From NCBI GenBank assembly GCA_030447525.1, contig JAUJOR010000011.1, positions 1-64,000 of the forward strand: DNA of 64,000 bases, in the 5' to 3' direction. The position numbers and the translations under genes are program-made. The DNA is from Chloroflexota bacterium. Lineage in GTDB: Bacteria; Chloroflexota; UBA11872; UBA12225. Below are positions 16,343 through 25,540 of this stretch, piece after piece (the stretch's first letter is position 1; every line of letters begins with the position of its first letter). The notes beneath the pieces are model-generated. The model was not told the DNA's origin and made no database searches. It saw only the letters and a program-made list of their open reading frames with translations.

Positions 16343-17011
16343 GACGGAGCGATCGGAGTCGGCGATGTAGAGGCTCCCGTCCGGAGCAGCGAGGACGTGG
16401 CGGGGAACGGCCGGGACGCAGGGTCACGTCGGATCGGCGGTCATCGCCGGTTGCCGGCGCCGCTTCAGGTGGGACACAGTGCGTGACCGGGGCAGACGAA
16501 CCGTGCGGGCCGGTCAGGCCCACGCCATCCCCCTCCCGGCATCCGACGTCACGCTGCACGCGACACTCTAAACCTGGGCTCCGCTGGAGCGCCACCAGAG
16601 GTGACCCACATCCCGTTCCTCTCCACTTGTGTCCCCGGAAACCGTTGCCCATCCGGCGTCGCGCAGGCCCTGGGCAGTGTTGCCGTTGTATGTTATGTCT
16701 CCGTATAAGCGACCTGGCGCATCTTAGCAGAAGTACTGCAGGGGTTCCACTGCGGCTGCGACGAGGTAAAGAATACGATCAGGTCAAGAACAGGACGCTG
16801 ACGCCAGGGCCTACTCTGGACCCGCCTGGCCGGCCCTGGCGCATCTCTCAGCTGGAGGGTCTACGCCCGACTTCCCCATAGGGGTGCAGGGAGGGGCAGC
16901 CATGGGGCGCCTGATGTGGTCAAATAGCCACCCACGGCGCAGACCGTCCGGAGGCGCAGACAGCTTACGGACGCAGGCGGTGGGGGATTAGGGGATTACA
17001 GGAAGACGCAC
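16343..17011. other. Non-coding stretch between NHL gene and cupin gene
   Basis: About 670 bp. The first 60-80 bp still encode part of an NHL blade on the minus strand in broken frame. The rest shows no gene-like frame on either strand. Confidence 0.4.
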
Positions 17012-17458
17012 ATGAGTGATGGCGGAGCCGGCCGGCGGCCGGGGGACATGCGCTTCATTGGCCAGGACGACGTAGAGACACAGGTGTTCGACTGGGGGAC
17101 ACTGAAGTGGCTGGCCGAGCCGCGGGTGTGCAACGCCCAACGCTTTAGCCAGGGCGTGGTGATCCTCCTCCCGGGCAAGGGGCACACGCGTCACAACCAT
17201 CCGGGTGTGGAAGAGACGCTGTACATCCTCTCTGGACGGGGCCGGCAAATGGTGGAGGACCCGGAGGGCCACCCGGTCTACCGTGACGTCATGGCCGGGG
17301 ACATGGTGCACATCCCCGTCAGCGGGTACCACGAGACGATCAACACCGGCTGGGAGCCGCTGAAAATCATCGCCACCTATGCCCCGCACGGGCCGGAGGC
17401 GGTCTTGCGTGCCCTGTCGGAGGTGACCATCCTACCCCCGGGCGAGCTGCCCGGTTGA
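17012..17458 (+). CDS. Cupin-domain protein
   Basis: A 148-residue single-domain cupin. Motif 1 is 'GKGHTRHNHPGVEETLYILSGRG', with His-X-His and Glu metal ligands; motif 2 is 'AGDMVHIPVSGYHETINTG', with the final His. The family includes small isomerases, dioxygenases and sugar-binding proteins, and the substrate cannot be set. The ATG follows GGAAGACGCAC, a modest binding site. An aldolase gene of the LsrF/DhnA type ends 78 bp downstream in the opposite orientation. Confidence 0.85.
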   Translation: MSDGGAGRRPGDMRFIGQDDVETQVFDWGTLKWLAEPRVCNAQRFSQGVVILLPGKGHTRHNHPGVEETLYILSGRGRQMVEDPEGHPVYRDVMAGDMVHIPVSGYHETINTGWEPLKIIATYAPHGPEAVLRALSEVTILPPGELPG

Positions 17459-17535
17459 CCGATCTGCCATGGATCTGCCGGGCAGGCGGGCAGGCTCGTC
17501 GCCGACGCAGAGCTAGGAACGGCAATCTTTGAGGA

Positions 17536-18381
17536 CTAGAACTGGGGCCTCAGGTGCTTGGCCGCCTGGTCGACCGTCGCCTCGCCGTGGATGATCTCGC
17601 CGAGGGCGGCGCACATCAGATCGGGACGGGAGTTGGTGATGATGTTCCGGCCGAAGACGATGCCCCTGGCGCCTGCCTGCATGGCCTCATAGCAGGCCCG
17701 CAGGGCCTCGCCGGGCTCGTCCTTTGCCGGGCCACCGAGACACAGCACAGGGAGGTAGCAGGCGCCGATCACCCGGGCGGCGTATTCCTCCACCGGCGGG
17801 ACGTAGTGCACCTTGAGGAAGTCGGCGCCACACTCGGCGCCGATGCGCGCGGCCTGGGCGACGTTCTCGAGCGTGTGGGCGGCCGTGTCCTGAAAAGAGA
17901 CCGGGATGGGCTCACCCAGCAGGGGCATGCCCCACTCGGCGCACCGCGCCGCCAGCCGGCGCAGATCGGCCAGCTTCGTCTCCGCCGGATTCCCGGGGAA
18001 GACCTTGAGCTCCACGGCGTCGGCGCCGAAGCGCAGGGCGTGTTCCACGCCGTAGTCGGCGATGGGGCCGTCACTGTCCAGGGCCATGATCAGGCCCTGG
18101 CCGCGTAGGACGTCTGCCGTCGCCCTGGCCATCCCGTAGGTAGTGAGGATGGCGTCGGCGCCACCGTCGACGACGGCGCGCACGGCCCGCTGCGGGTCAA
18201 GCAGACCCTTTACCGGCCCGTTGCGGGCCCCATCCATGGCCACCACCAGGGCCTTCCCGTCCGCCTGGAAGATGTGGTGCAAGCGCCGCTTGGCGAAGTG
18301 GGAGCCGGCGAGGGGGGTGTCCCCCGTGGCGCTCCCAGAGGGCGATGCCACCCCTGCGGGCCGGTCGACCGTAACGGTCAT
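17536..18381 (-). CDS. Class I aldolase of the DhnA/LsrF family
   Basis: A 281-residue (beta/alpha)8 aldolase. A Schiff-base lysine candidate lies in 'DFLKVHYVPPVEEYA', and phosphate-binding 'GARGIVFGRNI' is near the C-terminus, as in DhnA-type fructose-bisphosphate aldolases and LsrF. Such enzymes cleave or transfer phosphorylated ketoses. The ATG at 18381 is preceded by AGGGAGGAC; longer in-frame starts at 18399 and 18474 would place that ribosome binding site inside the coding region, so they are less likely. Substrate possibilities include sugar phosphates from the catabolic genes elsewhere in the window. Confidence 0.85.
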   Translation of the reverse strand: MTVTVDRPAGVASPSGSATGDTPLAGSHFAKRRLHHIFQADGKALVVAMDGARNGPVKGLLDPQRAVRAVVDGGADAILTTYGMARATADVLRGQGLIMALDSDGPIADYGVEHALRFGADAVELKVFPGNPAETKLADLRRLAARCAEWGMPLLGEPIPVSFQDTAAHTLENVAQAARIGAECGADFLKVHYVPPVEEYAARVIGACYLPVLCLGGPAKDEPGEALRACYEAMQAGARGIVFGRNIITNSRPDLMCAALGEIIHGEATVDQAAKHLRPQF

Positions 18382-18701
18382 GGTCTTGTCCTCCCTCATC
18401 GCCTGCCCCTGTGTCCCATGTATGTGTCCGTACGTTCGTGCAGCGAGGAGCCGTAAATCCATCGACAGCGACACCGCAGCAACAGGCCGGCGCAGACTCT
18501 AGAGCACGGGCGTGTGGACCCAGCTGCGTCGAACCCGCTGCGTCTAAGCGTACCAGGGGGCACGGTGGCGTTGCGCGTAACGGTCGTGTACGCGTGACGG
18601 TAAAGAGACAAGGGAAGCGGTGTAGGGACGAGGGAACGGTGGCACGGACAGGCGGTGGAGTGACAAGAGGCGTACACCACAGGGGCCAAGAACAGGCGCC
18701 A
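18382..18701. other. Intergenic region between aldolase and ISLre2-type element
   Basis: About 320 bp containing the aldolase leader with its ribosome binding site. No other gene or clear repeat was found. Confidence 0.35.
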
Positions 18702-18710
18702 AAAACGGTT

Positions 18711-20486
18711 GAGACTGAGTCATCCTAGTCGGTAGCGCCCTGGAGGAGGCGCTGGAGGTGGGCCACGGCAGCGTCGCGTGGCGGGCCGTGGGCGCAGGGC
18801 AGGCGACCCGCGGCCAGGGCAAGGGCGTCGCCGGCAGGCCGGTGAGGCGGTCGTGCCGGCCTGTCGGCGGGGGCAGCGCGTCGGCCGCGCCGGCGGGGGC
18901 GAGGCACCAGGGGGCGAGGGTGCGGTTGGTGACCAGGCTCCCGGGCCTTGGCCATCGCCTGGGCCCCGGGGAGGGTCCAGCTCATGCCCCGGCGCTTCAT
19001 GCGCCGGGCCAGGAGGTGGGCATTGGTGCCCTCCTGGGTGCCCAGGGCCCGGGCGGTGGGTGGCACCTCGGCCGGGTCGACCTGAGCGCGCCAGGCGGCG
19101 CCCGCGTCGGGGGTGCCCACCTGTCCTTGGACGGCGGCGCGGGCGTGGGCCACCTGGCGACGCGACCAGGACGCGCGCCGGGGCGGCGGGGGCGTCGGCG
19201 GCCCCATCTGCCTCCGGAGCGGGCGCGCGACCGTCCCCGCTAGCGGGGGCGACGGGGGAGGCCCAGGGGCGGGGAGCGCCCGCGGGCGCGCGGGGGCCGG
19301 CAAGGCGAAGCCCTGGGGGGCCCGCGCGGGCGGCAGGGGCCAGCAGGGCGCGGGCGACGGCGTGGTCGCCGGTGCGCACCGCCGCGTAGAGCGTGGCCCC
19401 GGTGTCGCGGCCCTCAGTCGCGGGCGCGTCCCGCGCCAGATGGAAGCCGTCCCGTTGGCGCACTACCCGCGGGAAGACGTCGGCGCGCCATCGATCCAGG
19501 TGGCCCCGTCACCGCCCACGACCACTAACGGAAGGCGGCTCAGGTCGTAGGTGCAGTGCAGCGCCAGACTGGCCCCCTCCCAGAAGGGCAGGGTCTCCCG
19601 CGCGTGCAGGTGGCAGTACACCTGCTTGGCCACCAGGCCGAAGTGCGGGCGCGGGTGCCCCGGGGTGGGCTCCCCACCCGCTCCCAGCCCTCGTAGGCGC
19701 TGGCGCACTTGATCTCATACCCGGTGCGGTGCGCCATCGCGCGCTGCGTCTTGACCCAGACCCCGTCCGCTTCGACGTACAAGGGCGCGACCACCCCGCT
19801 CTCCGGCCGGCGCGGGCACCCGCCCGTCTGCGTCCAGGTCTGGTGCGTCGCCACCTCGGCCGTCCGCACCCGCTCCGCCACCCGGCGCAGCTTGCCGGCG
19901 CACGGTGGGCCCGGAGAGCACCCCCGCCGTCGCCGCCCCCAGCGCCGCGCAGCGTCGGCAAACGGCACGTCGGTGGCCCAGTCCAGGAGCAGCGCCAGCA
20001 GCGCCGGCGTGGCCCCCTGGCGTGGCCCCCAGCCCAGGTGCGCATCCAAGAGGAAGTGCGCCCGGCCGGCCGGGTCGCGATACAACCGGCGCTCGCACCC
20101 GCACGTCGCCCATGCGGGTCACCAGCGTCCGCCCCCGCCAGCCCACCACCGCGTGCCCCGCTGGCGCGTCAGGTGCAGCCAGGCCTCCAGCGCCAGCAGC
20201 AGCGCCCCAGCCAGTTCGCGCGCGAAGGCGCACCCCGCCGCGTAGCAACGCTCCTCCTAGTCCGCACCCGCGGGGCGGCCCCCGCGGGTGCGCGCGCTCT
20301 GCCGCCCCGGCCGCCCCCGCGCACCAGCCCCTCGAATCCCGGCAGCGCCAGTTGGCGCGCCCCACTCCGCCCGCTACGCTTCGTCGTGCCACCAGTGCCT
20401 CCTTGCGTCGTCTGTTGCAAGCGCGCAGTGTAGGCACTGGTGGTCTTCCCCGCCTCTGACTCCACCTACCAGAATGACTCAGTCTC
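18711..20486 (-). mobile_element. ISLre2-family insertion sequence
   Basis: A 1776-bp element. The left end GAGACTGAGTCATCCT and the right end AGAATGACTCAGTCTC are imperfect inverted repeats. The 9-bp sequence AAAACGGTT is duplicated at 18702-18710 and 20487-20495. A 9-bp duplication and the transposase sequence fit the ISLre2 (UPF0236) family. The right target duplication ends at 20495, one base before the target duplication of the adjacent IS1182-type element. Confidence 0.85.
18725..20450 (-). pseudogene. ISLre2/UPF0236 transposase, decayed
   Basis: Reading on the minus strand, pieces of one transposase lie in different frames. They include 'ELAGALLLALEAWLHLTR' (about 20220-20165), 'RTLVTRMGDVRV' (about 20125-20090), 'LYRDPAGRAHFLLDAHLGWGPRQG' (about 20085-20015), and 'LYVEADGVWVKTQRAM' with 'YEIKCASAYEGWERV' (about 19790-19680). 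Next come 'GLVAKQVYCHLHARETLPFW' and 'VVVGGDGATWIDGAP' (about 19650-19490). The 'VEADGVWV' and 'GDGATWI' segments carry the acidic residues typical of the family. At least three frameshifts are needed to connect them, so the gene cannot make a normal transposase. Confidence 0.75.
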
Positions 20487-20500
20487 AAAACGGTTCCAGG

Positions 20501-22192
20501 GGGCCTGTTGCCAAACTCTGGCCGGACCGGCCGAGGTCTGAGTAGGATGGTGGCTCCCTGTTCGAGGTGGGGCACGATGTTGGGCCGTAAGGAATTCACG
20601 CCGAAGCGCTTCTACGAGTTCTCGCTAGAAGCGCAGGTCCCGAGCGACCACTTGCTGCGGCGCATCGGGGCGGCGCTCGACCTCAGCTTTGTGCGGCGGC
20701 TGACGGCGCGGTTCTACAGCCACACCGGCCGGCCGGGGTCGATCCGGTGGTGCTGTTCAAGCTGATGCTGCTCGGGTACCTCTACGGCATCACGTCGGAG
20801 CGGCGGCTGGCCGAGGAGGCGCGCCTGCACCTGGCCTTCCGCTGGTTCTTGGGGTACGACCTCGACGAGACGCCGCCGGACCACTCGATGCTGTCCAAGG
20901 CGCGGGCGCGCTTCGGCCTGCCCGTGTACCAGGCGGCTTTCACCGAGGTGGTGCGCAGTGCGAGCGGGCCGGCCTGGTGCGGGGCGACGTCCTCTACGTG
21001 GACAGCACGCTGGTCAAGGCCAATGCCAGTCTTGGGTCGGCCGGCGCGCGGGCGCTGCTCACTCAGGCGCCGAGCGCGGCCGGGTACGTCGCGACGGTGT
21101 GGCAGGAGAATCCCGTCTCCGATCCCACGCCGCCAGCGCCCCTCCCGGCGAGGGGAGCAGCCGGCGCCGGACTCGGCCGGTGGCCTCACGGCGGGCGCGC
21201 GCGCGCCCGTCGCTGCACGTGGCCGGTCCGGAGGACGTGCCCAACGGGGACCAGGGGCCGGTGAACGCCTTGGTGACCAGTCGCACCGATCCCGACGCGG
21301 GGCTGGTCAAGCGCGAGGGGGTCCCCTACGCCTTCTATTACAAGGCGCACGTCGGCGTGGACGGCGGGCGGGCGCGTCTCATCACCGCGCTGGACGTGAC
21401 TCCGGGCGAGGTTGCCGACGAGCACCTGCTGGACCGGCTGCTCAAGGAGCATCGAGGCACGACCGGGCGTACGGTGGCCGAAGTGGTGGCGGATACCAAG
21501 TACGGGACCTACGCCAACTACGTGGCGCTGGAGCAGCAGGGCATCCGGGCGAGCATCCCGCCCCACAGCACCATGAGCGACCGGGGTGACTACTCTGCCG
21601 ACCGCTTCGTGTACGAGTTCGCCGCCGATCGCTAATCGCTATCGGTGTCCCACCGGGCAGGCTCCTCACCCGCCAGGGCTCCTCGCGCACTGCCGGGGCG
21701 GCCGGTGGCCTGATCTACCGCGGGCGGCCGAAGGTCTGCGGGGCGTGCCTGGTCAAGGCGCAGTGCTGCGCCCGGCGTCGCCCGCACCCTCGTGCGCCCG
21801 GACGATGGGGGACTGCGCGACCGAGTCGTCGCCTATCTCCGCACGCCACCCGCCAAGCGCAGCCGGCGCGCGCGCGTACTGGGTCGAGACGGCCAACGCC
21901 GAACTGAAGGACCGTCACGGGGCTGCGGCGGGCGCAGTGTCGGGGGCGAGACAAGGTGCTGATCCAGGCGCTGGGCGCCCGCCATCGCGTACGACGTCAA
22001 GAAGCTGGCCCAACGGCGCGCCCCCAGCCCGGCCATGGGGGTGCGCGTTGGGCCCTCCCCCCTTCTCAAAGGGCCTGTCCCCGGTTCGAGCCTCCGGTCC
22101 CGGCCCAGCGCCGTTCCCGTCGCGTGCACGGGGCGCGCGTACCCCGCACCGTGCTCCTCCTGACCACCATACCCGACTTTGGCAACAGGCCC
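20501..22192 (+). mobile_element. IS1182-family insertion sequence
   Basis: A 1692-bp element bounded by GGGCCTGTTGCCAAA (20501-20515) and its inverse TTTGGCAACAGGCCC (22178-22192). CAGG is found on both sides (20497-20500 and 22193-22196), a likely 4-bp target duplication. The transposase pieces inside belong to the IS1182/IS5-like DDE group. Confidence 0.8.
20577..22100 (+). pseudogene. IS1182-family transposase, multiply frameshifted
   Basis: The reading begins with 'LGRKEFTPKRFYEFSLEAQV' at about 20580, then moves to a second frame at about 20745 ('VLFKLMLLGYLYGITSERRL', 'LDETPPDHSMLSKARARFG'). A third follows at about 20977 ('GDVLYVDSTLVKANAS') and a fourth at about 21180-21630 ('YYKAHVGVDGGRARLITAL', 'VADTKYGTYANYVAL'). 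'YWVETANAELKDRHG' appears near 21870-21920 in another frame. The DDE acidic residues are therefore recognisable but spread over broken frames with internal stops. No intact transposase can be made. Confidence 0.8.
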
Positions 22193-22570
22193 CAGGTGTT
22201 GACTTACCCTGGCAACCCGTGTAATGTTGCTACCAGATACGGTAGCAACCAGACCGCAACCGTTTGTCCACGTCGCGCGGCGATAAGCCGGGCGCGATCG
22301 GCTTTGGTCTTGCCCCGGCACCTGGCTCACATTCGGCCGGCCGCGCTTATGGAGCAGTTGGTCTTGGGCAGCAGCCCCGCGTCAAGACAGTATACGTACC
22401 GTCGGTGTGGTGTGGATGGGAGGGAAGTCTTGACGCCGAGTCATTGGTTGCCAGACTTCGACTACGCAGGATCTGTGCCGCACTAAGTCGTAGAGGGTAT
22501 GTGGGACTCGGCAGCGCCGTCAGCGAGCGCGTCCTAGAAGTACACGCGCTCTAGAAGGGGACACGGTAGG
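22193..22570. other. Leader region of the sigma factor gene
   Basis: About 380 bp without a gene, including the perfect hairpin at 22226-22249. TTGACG at 22431 and TATACG near 22391 are promoter-like but not well spaced. The region likely carries the promoter of the sigma factor gene, with an IS inserted just upstream. Confidence 0.35.
22226..22249. promoter_or_regulatory. Perfect 9-bp inverted repeat, possible operator
   Basis: GTTGCTACC (22226-22234) and GGTAGCAAC (22241-22249) flank the spacer AGATAC. It is about 320 bp upstream of the sigma factor gene and has no T-tract, so a regulator-binding palindrome or RNA hairpin is possible. Confidence 0.4.
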
Positions 22571-23647
22571 TTGAACTCGGACTTGTCAGAACTTGCGCTG
22601 AACAAGCTGGTCGCGGAGGATGAAGAGGAGGTCGCCCTTTCCGTCCCTGTGACTGAGGAGACCGCTTGGGAGTACGGGGCGGAGCTGCCTGAGGTAGAGG
22701 TCACCCCCGAGCAGCTGGACTCGGCGGAGGCCCTGTACATGCGGGACATCCGTCGCTACAACCTGCTCACCGCCGAAGAGGAAGTCACCCTGGCGGAGAC
22801 GCGCGAGTTGGGCGAGGCGGCCTCGGAGCGCCTGCGGGGCCTGCCCCTGGAGCACGGCAAGCGCGCTGAGCTGGAGCCCCTGGCCCGGGCCGGGGCAGCC
22901 GCTCGACGCCGCCTGATCGAGTGCAACCTGCGCCTGGTGGTTTCCGTCGCCCGCAAGTATGCCGGTCGGGGTATGCCCCTACTCGACCTCGTTCAGGAGG
23001 GCAACATTGGCCTCGACCGGGCCGTGAGCAAGTACGACCCTCGCACGGGGTATCGCTTCTCCACCTACGCCTACTGGTGGATCCGCCAGGCCGTCAGCCG
23101 CGCCCTGGCCGACCAGGGGCGCGTCATCCGCCTGCCGGTGCACGTCGTGGAACGCCTGACGGCCATCGCCCGTGTCTCCCGGGAGCTGGAGCAGCAGGAG
23201 GGGCGCCGGCCTACCCCGGGCGAGGTGGCCGAGCGCCTGGGTATCCCCCAGGTGCAGGTGGAGGAGGCCTTGCGCGCCTCCCGGGCCACCCTTTCCCTGG
23301 AGAAGCCCCTGGGCCTGGACGGGGACAGCGACGATCTGACCCTGGGCGACGCCCTCGCCGACGACCTCAGCCTGGCCCCGGACGCCCTGGCCTCTCGCAC
23401 CCTGCTGGTCAACGAGCTGGAGACGGTCCTGCAGTCACTCACGCCGCGGGAGCAGGTGGTGCTGAAGCTGCGCTTTGGCCTGGGCAAGGGGGAGGCAGAC
23501 AAGGAGACCGGCCCGGCCTATACCCTGGCGGAGATCGGTGAGGAGCTGGGGATGAGCCGGGAGCGCGTCCGCCAGATCGAGGCCGAGGCCCTGGCCAAGC
23601 TGCGCAACTCCGTCGAGCTGCGCAAGCTGCAGTCTTATTTGGAGTAG
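22571..23647 (+). CDS. Primary-type RNA polymerase sigma factor (RpoD/SigA group)
   Basis: A 358-residue sigma-70 protein. Region 1.2 begins near '[17 protein letters not shown]'. Region 2 contains the core-binding and -10-recognition segments '[16 protein letters not shown]', '[12 protein letters not shown]' and '[17 protein letters not shown]'. Region 3 has '[14 protein letters not shown]', and region 4 has '[15 protein letters not shown]' with the helix-turn-helix '[21 protein letters not shown]'. The complete order marks it as RpoD-like rather than ECF. Region 1.1 is short and acidic. The start at TTG 22571 is weakly supported by GGTAGG. The IS1182-type element ends about 380 bp upstream. 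Whether it is the housekeeping factor or a group 2 paralogue cannot be told here. Confidence 0.92.
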   Translation: MNSDLSELALNKLVAEDEEEVALSVPVTEETAWEYGAELPEVEVTPEQLDSAEALYMRDIRRYNLLTAEEEVTLAETRELGEAASERLRGLPLEHGKRAELEPLARAGAAARRRLIECNLRLVVSVARKYAGRGMPLLDLVQEGNIGLDRAVSKYDPRTGYRFSTYAYWWIRQAVSRALADQGRVIRLPVHVVERLTAIARVSRELEQQEGRRPTPGEVAERLGIPQVQVEEALRASRATLSLEKPLGLDGDSDDLTLGDALADDLSLAPDALASRTLLVNELETVLQSLTPREQVVLKLRFGLGKGEADKETGPAYTLAEIGEELGMSRERVRQIEAEALAKLRNSVELRKLQSYLE

Positions 23648-23931
23648 CGCCGCCCTGTTAGGTGACGCGCCGCCCCCGCCACGGGCGGCGCGTCCCATGA
23701 CGGGGTCAGGGCCGTTTCATCACAGCCGCTCCTGGGGCACTGCCTGCGGCGCGGTCGTGCCGAGCCCGGCGAGGCATCCGGGCCGCCGGTCCACCGACGG
23801 TGGGACGACTCGCTGCTCCCTCGCTGCCCTCGGGATGACCCGGAACCACCGCCTACCCCCGATGAAAAGGCCCTGATGACGGGGTGTACCGCTCTGCCCC
23901 AGAGTCGGGCCTGGCCCTACAGTAGGCCTGC

Positions 23932-25410
23932 ATGTCCTCGAACGCCGGCTGGCCGCAGACGAATGTCCTGCTCATCGCCGTCGATACGCTGCGCTCCGAC
24001 CACCTGAGCTGCTACGGCTACAACCGGCTGACCAGCCCCCATCTCGACCGCATCGCTGCCGAGGGAGTAGTCTTCGAAGACCACTTCGCGCCCCATATCC
24101 CGACGCACCCCGGCTTCACTACCCTCTTCACCGGCATGGACGCCTTTTCCCACCAGCGCGTCCGGCTGGGGGGTGACGTCCTCCCCGATCCTCAGATCAA
24201 GACCCTGGCCCAGCTCCTCGCCGCCGCCGGCTACCGTACGGCTGCGGTGGATAACCTCCCGGAGTGGTTCCGCCAGGGATTCGAGCGCTACGAGACGTAC
24301 TCTTGGCCCTGGCCGATGGCCCCTGGCGAGGGCTGGCGGCGGGCCGAGGTGGTGAACGAGCAGGCGCTGCCGCTCCTCGATCGGCTGGCCGCCGAGAGGG
24401 CTGCGGGGCGGCCCTTCTTCCTCTTCCTGCACTATTGGGACCCGCACACGCCTTACCTCACGCCCCCTCCGTTCCGGCGCATGTTCTACGGCGGCGATGA
24501 AAAGGACTCGCGCCACCTCGACGGCCCCCACAGCATGCAGGGCCCTTTCTCGTTCGAGGTCTTCAACGAGTACTTCAAGGCTTGGATCGAGCCAGACGTG
24601 ACCGACACACGCTATGTTGCCGCCGAGTACGACGCCTCCATCGCCTACGTCGACGCCGCCCTGCGCCACGTCTGGCAGCGCCTGGAGCACCACGGCCTGG
24701 ACGAAACGACCCTGGTGGCGATTACCTCGGATCACGGGGAGGTGCTGGACGACCACCCTTGCTGGTTCGACCATCACGGGCTTTATGATGCCAACGTGCG
24801 CGTCCCTTTCATCCTGCGCCAGCCGGGACGCCTCCCGGCCGGAGCGCGCGTCTCCGGGTTCGTGCGTCACCAGGACCAGGCCCCCACCATCCTCGACCAT
24901 CTGGGGCTGGGTGCGGTCGCCCGTAGCGAGGGTATGGACGGACGCTCAGCCCTGCTCCTTGTTCAGGGGCTCGTACAGGGCGGCCGGTCGGCGCGCCGGA
25001 GGGCGGAGGGGCGCGGCGGGGGCTCGCGGCCGGCCGGGCGTGGACGGCCAGGGGTGACGGACGCCGTCTACCTGACGGAGAATACGTGGATGCGCAAACG
25101 GGGGTGGCGCACGCGGGAGTGGAAGCTGATCGATGGCATGGAGCCGGACATCCACCAGCTCCCGCTGCAGGAGCTCTACCACCTCCCCACCGATCCCGCA
25201 GAGCAGCGCAACCTGGCCCCTGAGCGCCCCGAGGTGGTGGCCGCCCTGCAGGCGGACATGCTCACCTGGATCGCCCGGCGCGTGCGCGAGACCGGCAAGC
25301 CCGATCCGATGAGCTATCAGCGCTTCGTCAACCGCAAGATCAGCGGTCCAAAGCGCCCGGAGGCCCAGCAGTACGTCGCCGGCCAGGCCGCCACTAGGTC
25401 AGGACAATAG
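23932..25410 (+). CDS. Sulfatase-like hydrolase lacking the formylglycine motif
   Basis: A 492-residue member of the alkaline phosphatase/sulfatase superfamily. Metal-binding segments are present: 'LLIAVDTLRSDHLSCYGY' at the N-terminus and 'AITSDHGEVLDDH' near residue 265. The active-site segment that in sulfatases reads C/S-X-P-X-R...LLTG is here 'PTHPGFTTLFTG', with Thr in place of the modified Cys/Ser and no Arg. A Thr nucleophile is used by phosphatases and phosphodiesterases of the superfamily, so a different reaction is likely. An arginine/glycine-rich insert of about 25 residues follows 'LLLVQGLVQG'. Compare the canonical sulfatase at 60210-61724. Confidence 0.85.
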   Translation: MSSNAGWPQTNVLLIAVDTLRSDHLSCYGYNRLTSPHLDRIAAEGVVFEDHFAPHIPTHPGFTTLFTGMDAFSHQRVRLGGDVLPDPQIKTLAQLLAAAGYRTAAVDNLPEWFRQGFERYETYSWPWPMAPGEGWRRAEVVNEQALPLLDRLAAERAAGRPFFLFLHYWDPHTPYLTPPPFRRMFYGGDEKDSRHLDGPHSMQGPFSFEVFNEYFKAWIEPDVTDTRYVAAEYDASIAYVDAALRHVWQRLEHHGLDETTLVAITSDHGEVLDDHPCWFDHHGLYDANVRVPFILRQPGRLPAGARVSGFVRHQDQAPTILDHLGLGAVARSEGMDGRSALLLVQGLVQGGRSARRRAEGRGGGSRPAGRGRPGVTDAVYLTENTWMRKRGWRTREWKLIDGMEPDIHQLPLQELYHLPTDPAEQRNLAPERPEVVAALQADMLTWIARRVRETGKPDPMSYQRFVNRKISGPKRPEAQQYVAGQAATRSGQ

Positions 25411-25540
25411 CCCCGGGCGGCGGGTGCTGGCTCCCTGGTGACACTGAGGGAGGCCTGGGCGCCGGCCATCAAACCGACGAGACCGGGCCGCTCGCCAGGC
25501 GCAGGCGGTGGCAAGGGGACATGCCTGGCCGGGGGTCACG

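Noticed and set aside
16483..16881. 132-residue plus-strand frame between the NHL and cupin genes
   Set aside because: Composition is Arg/Pro-rich without domain-like pattern, there is no ribosome binding site, and it overlaps NHL remnants.
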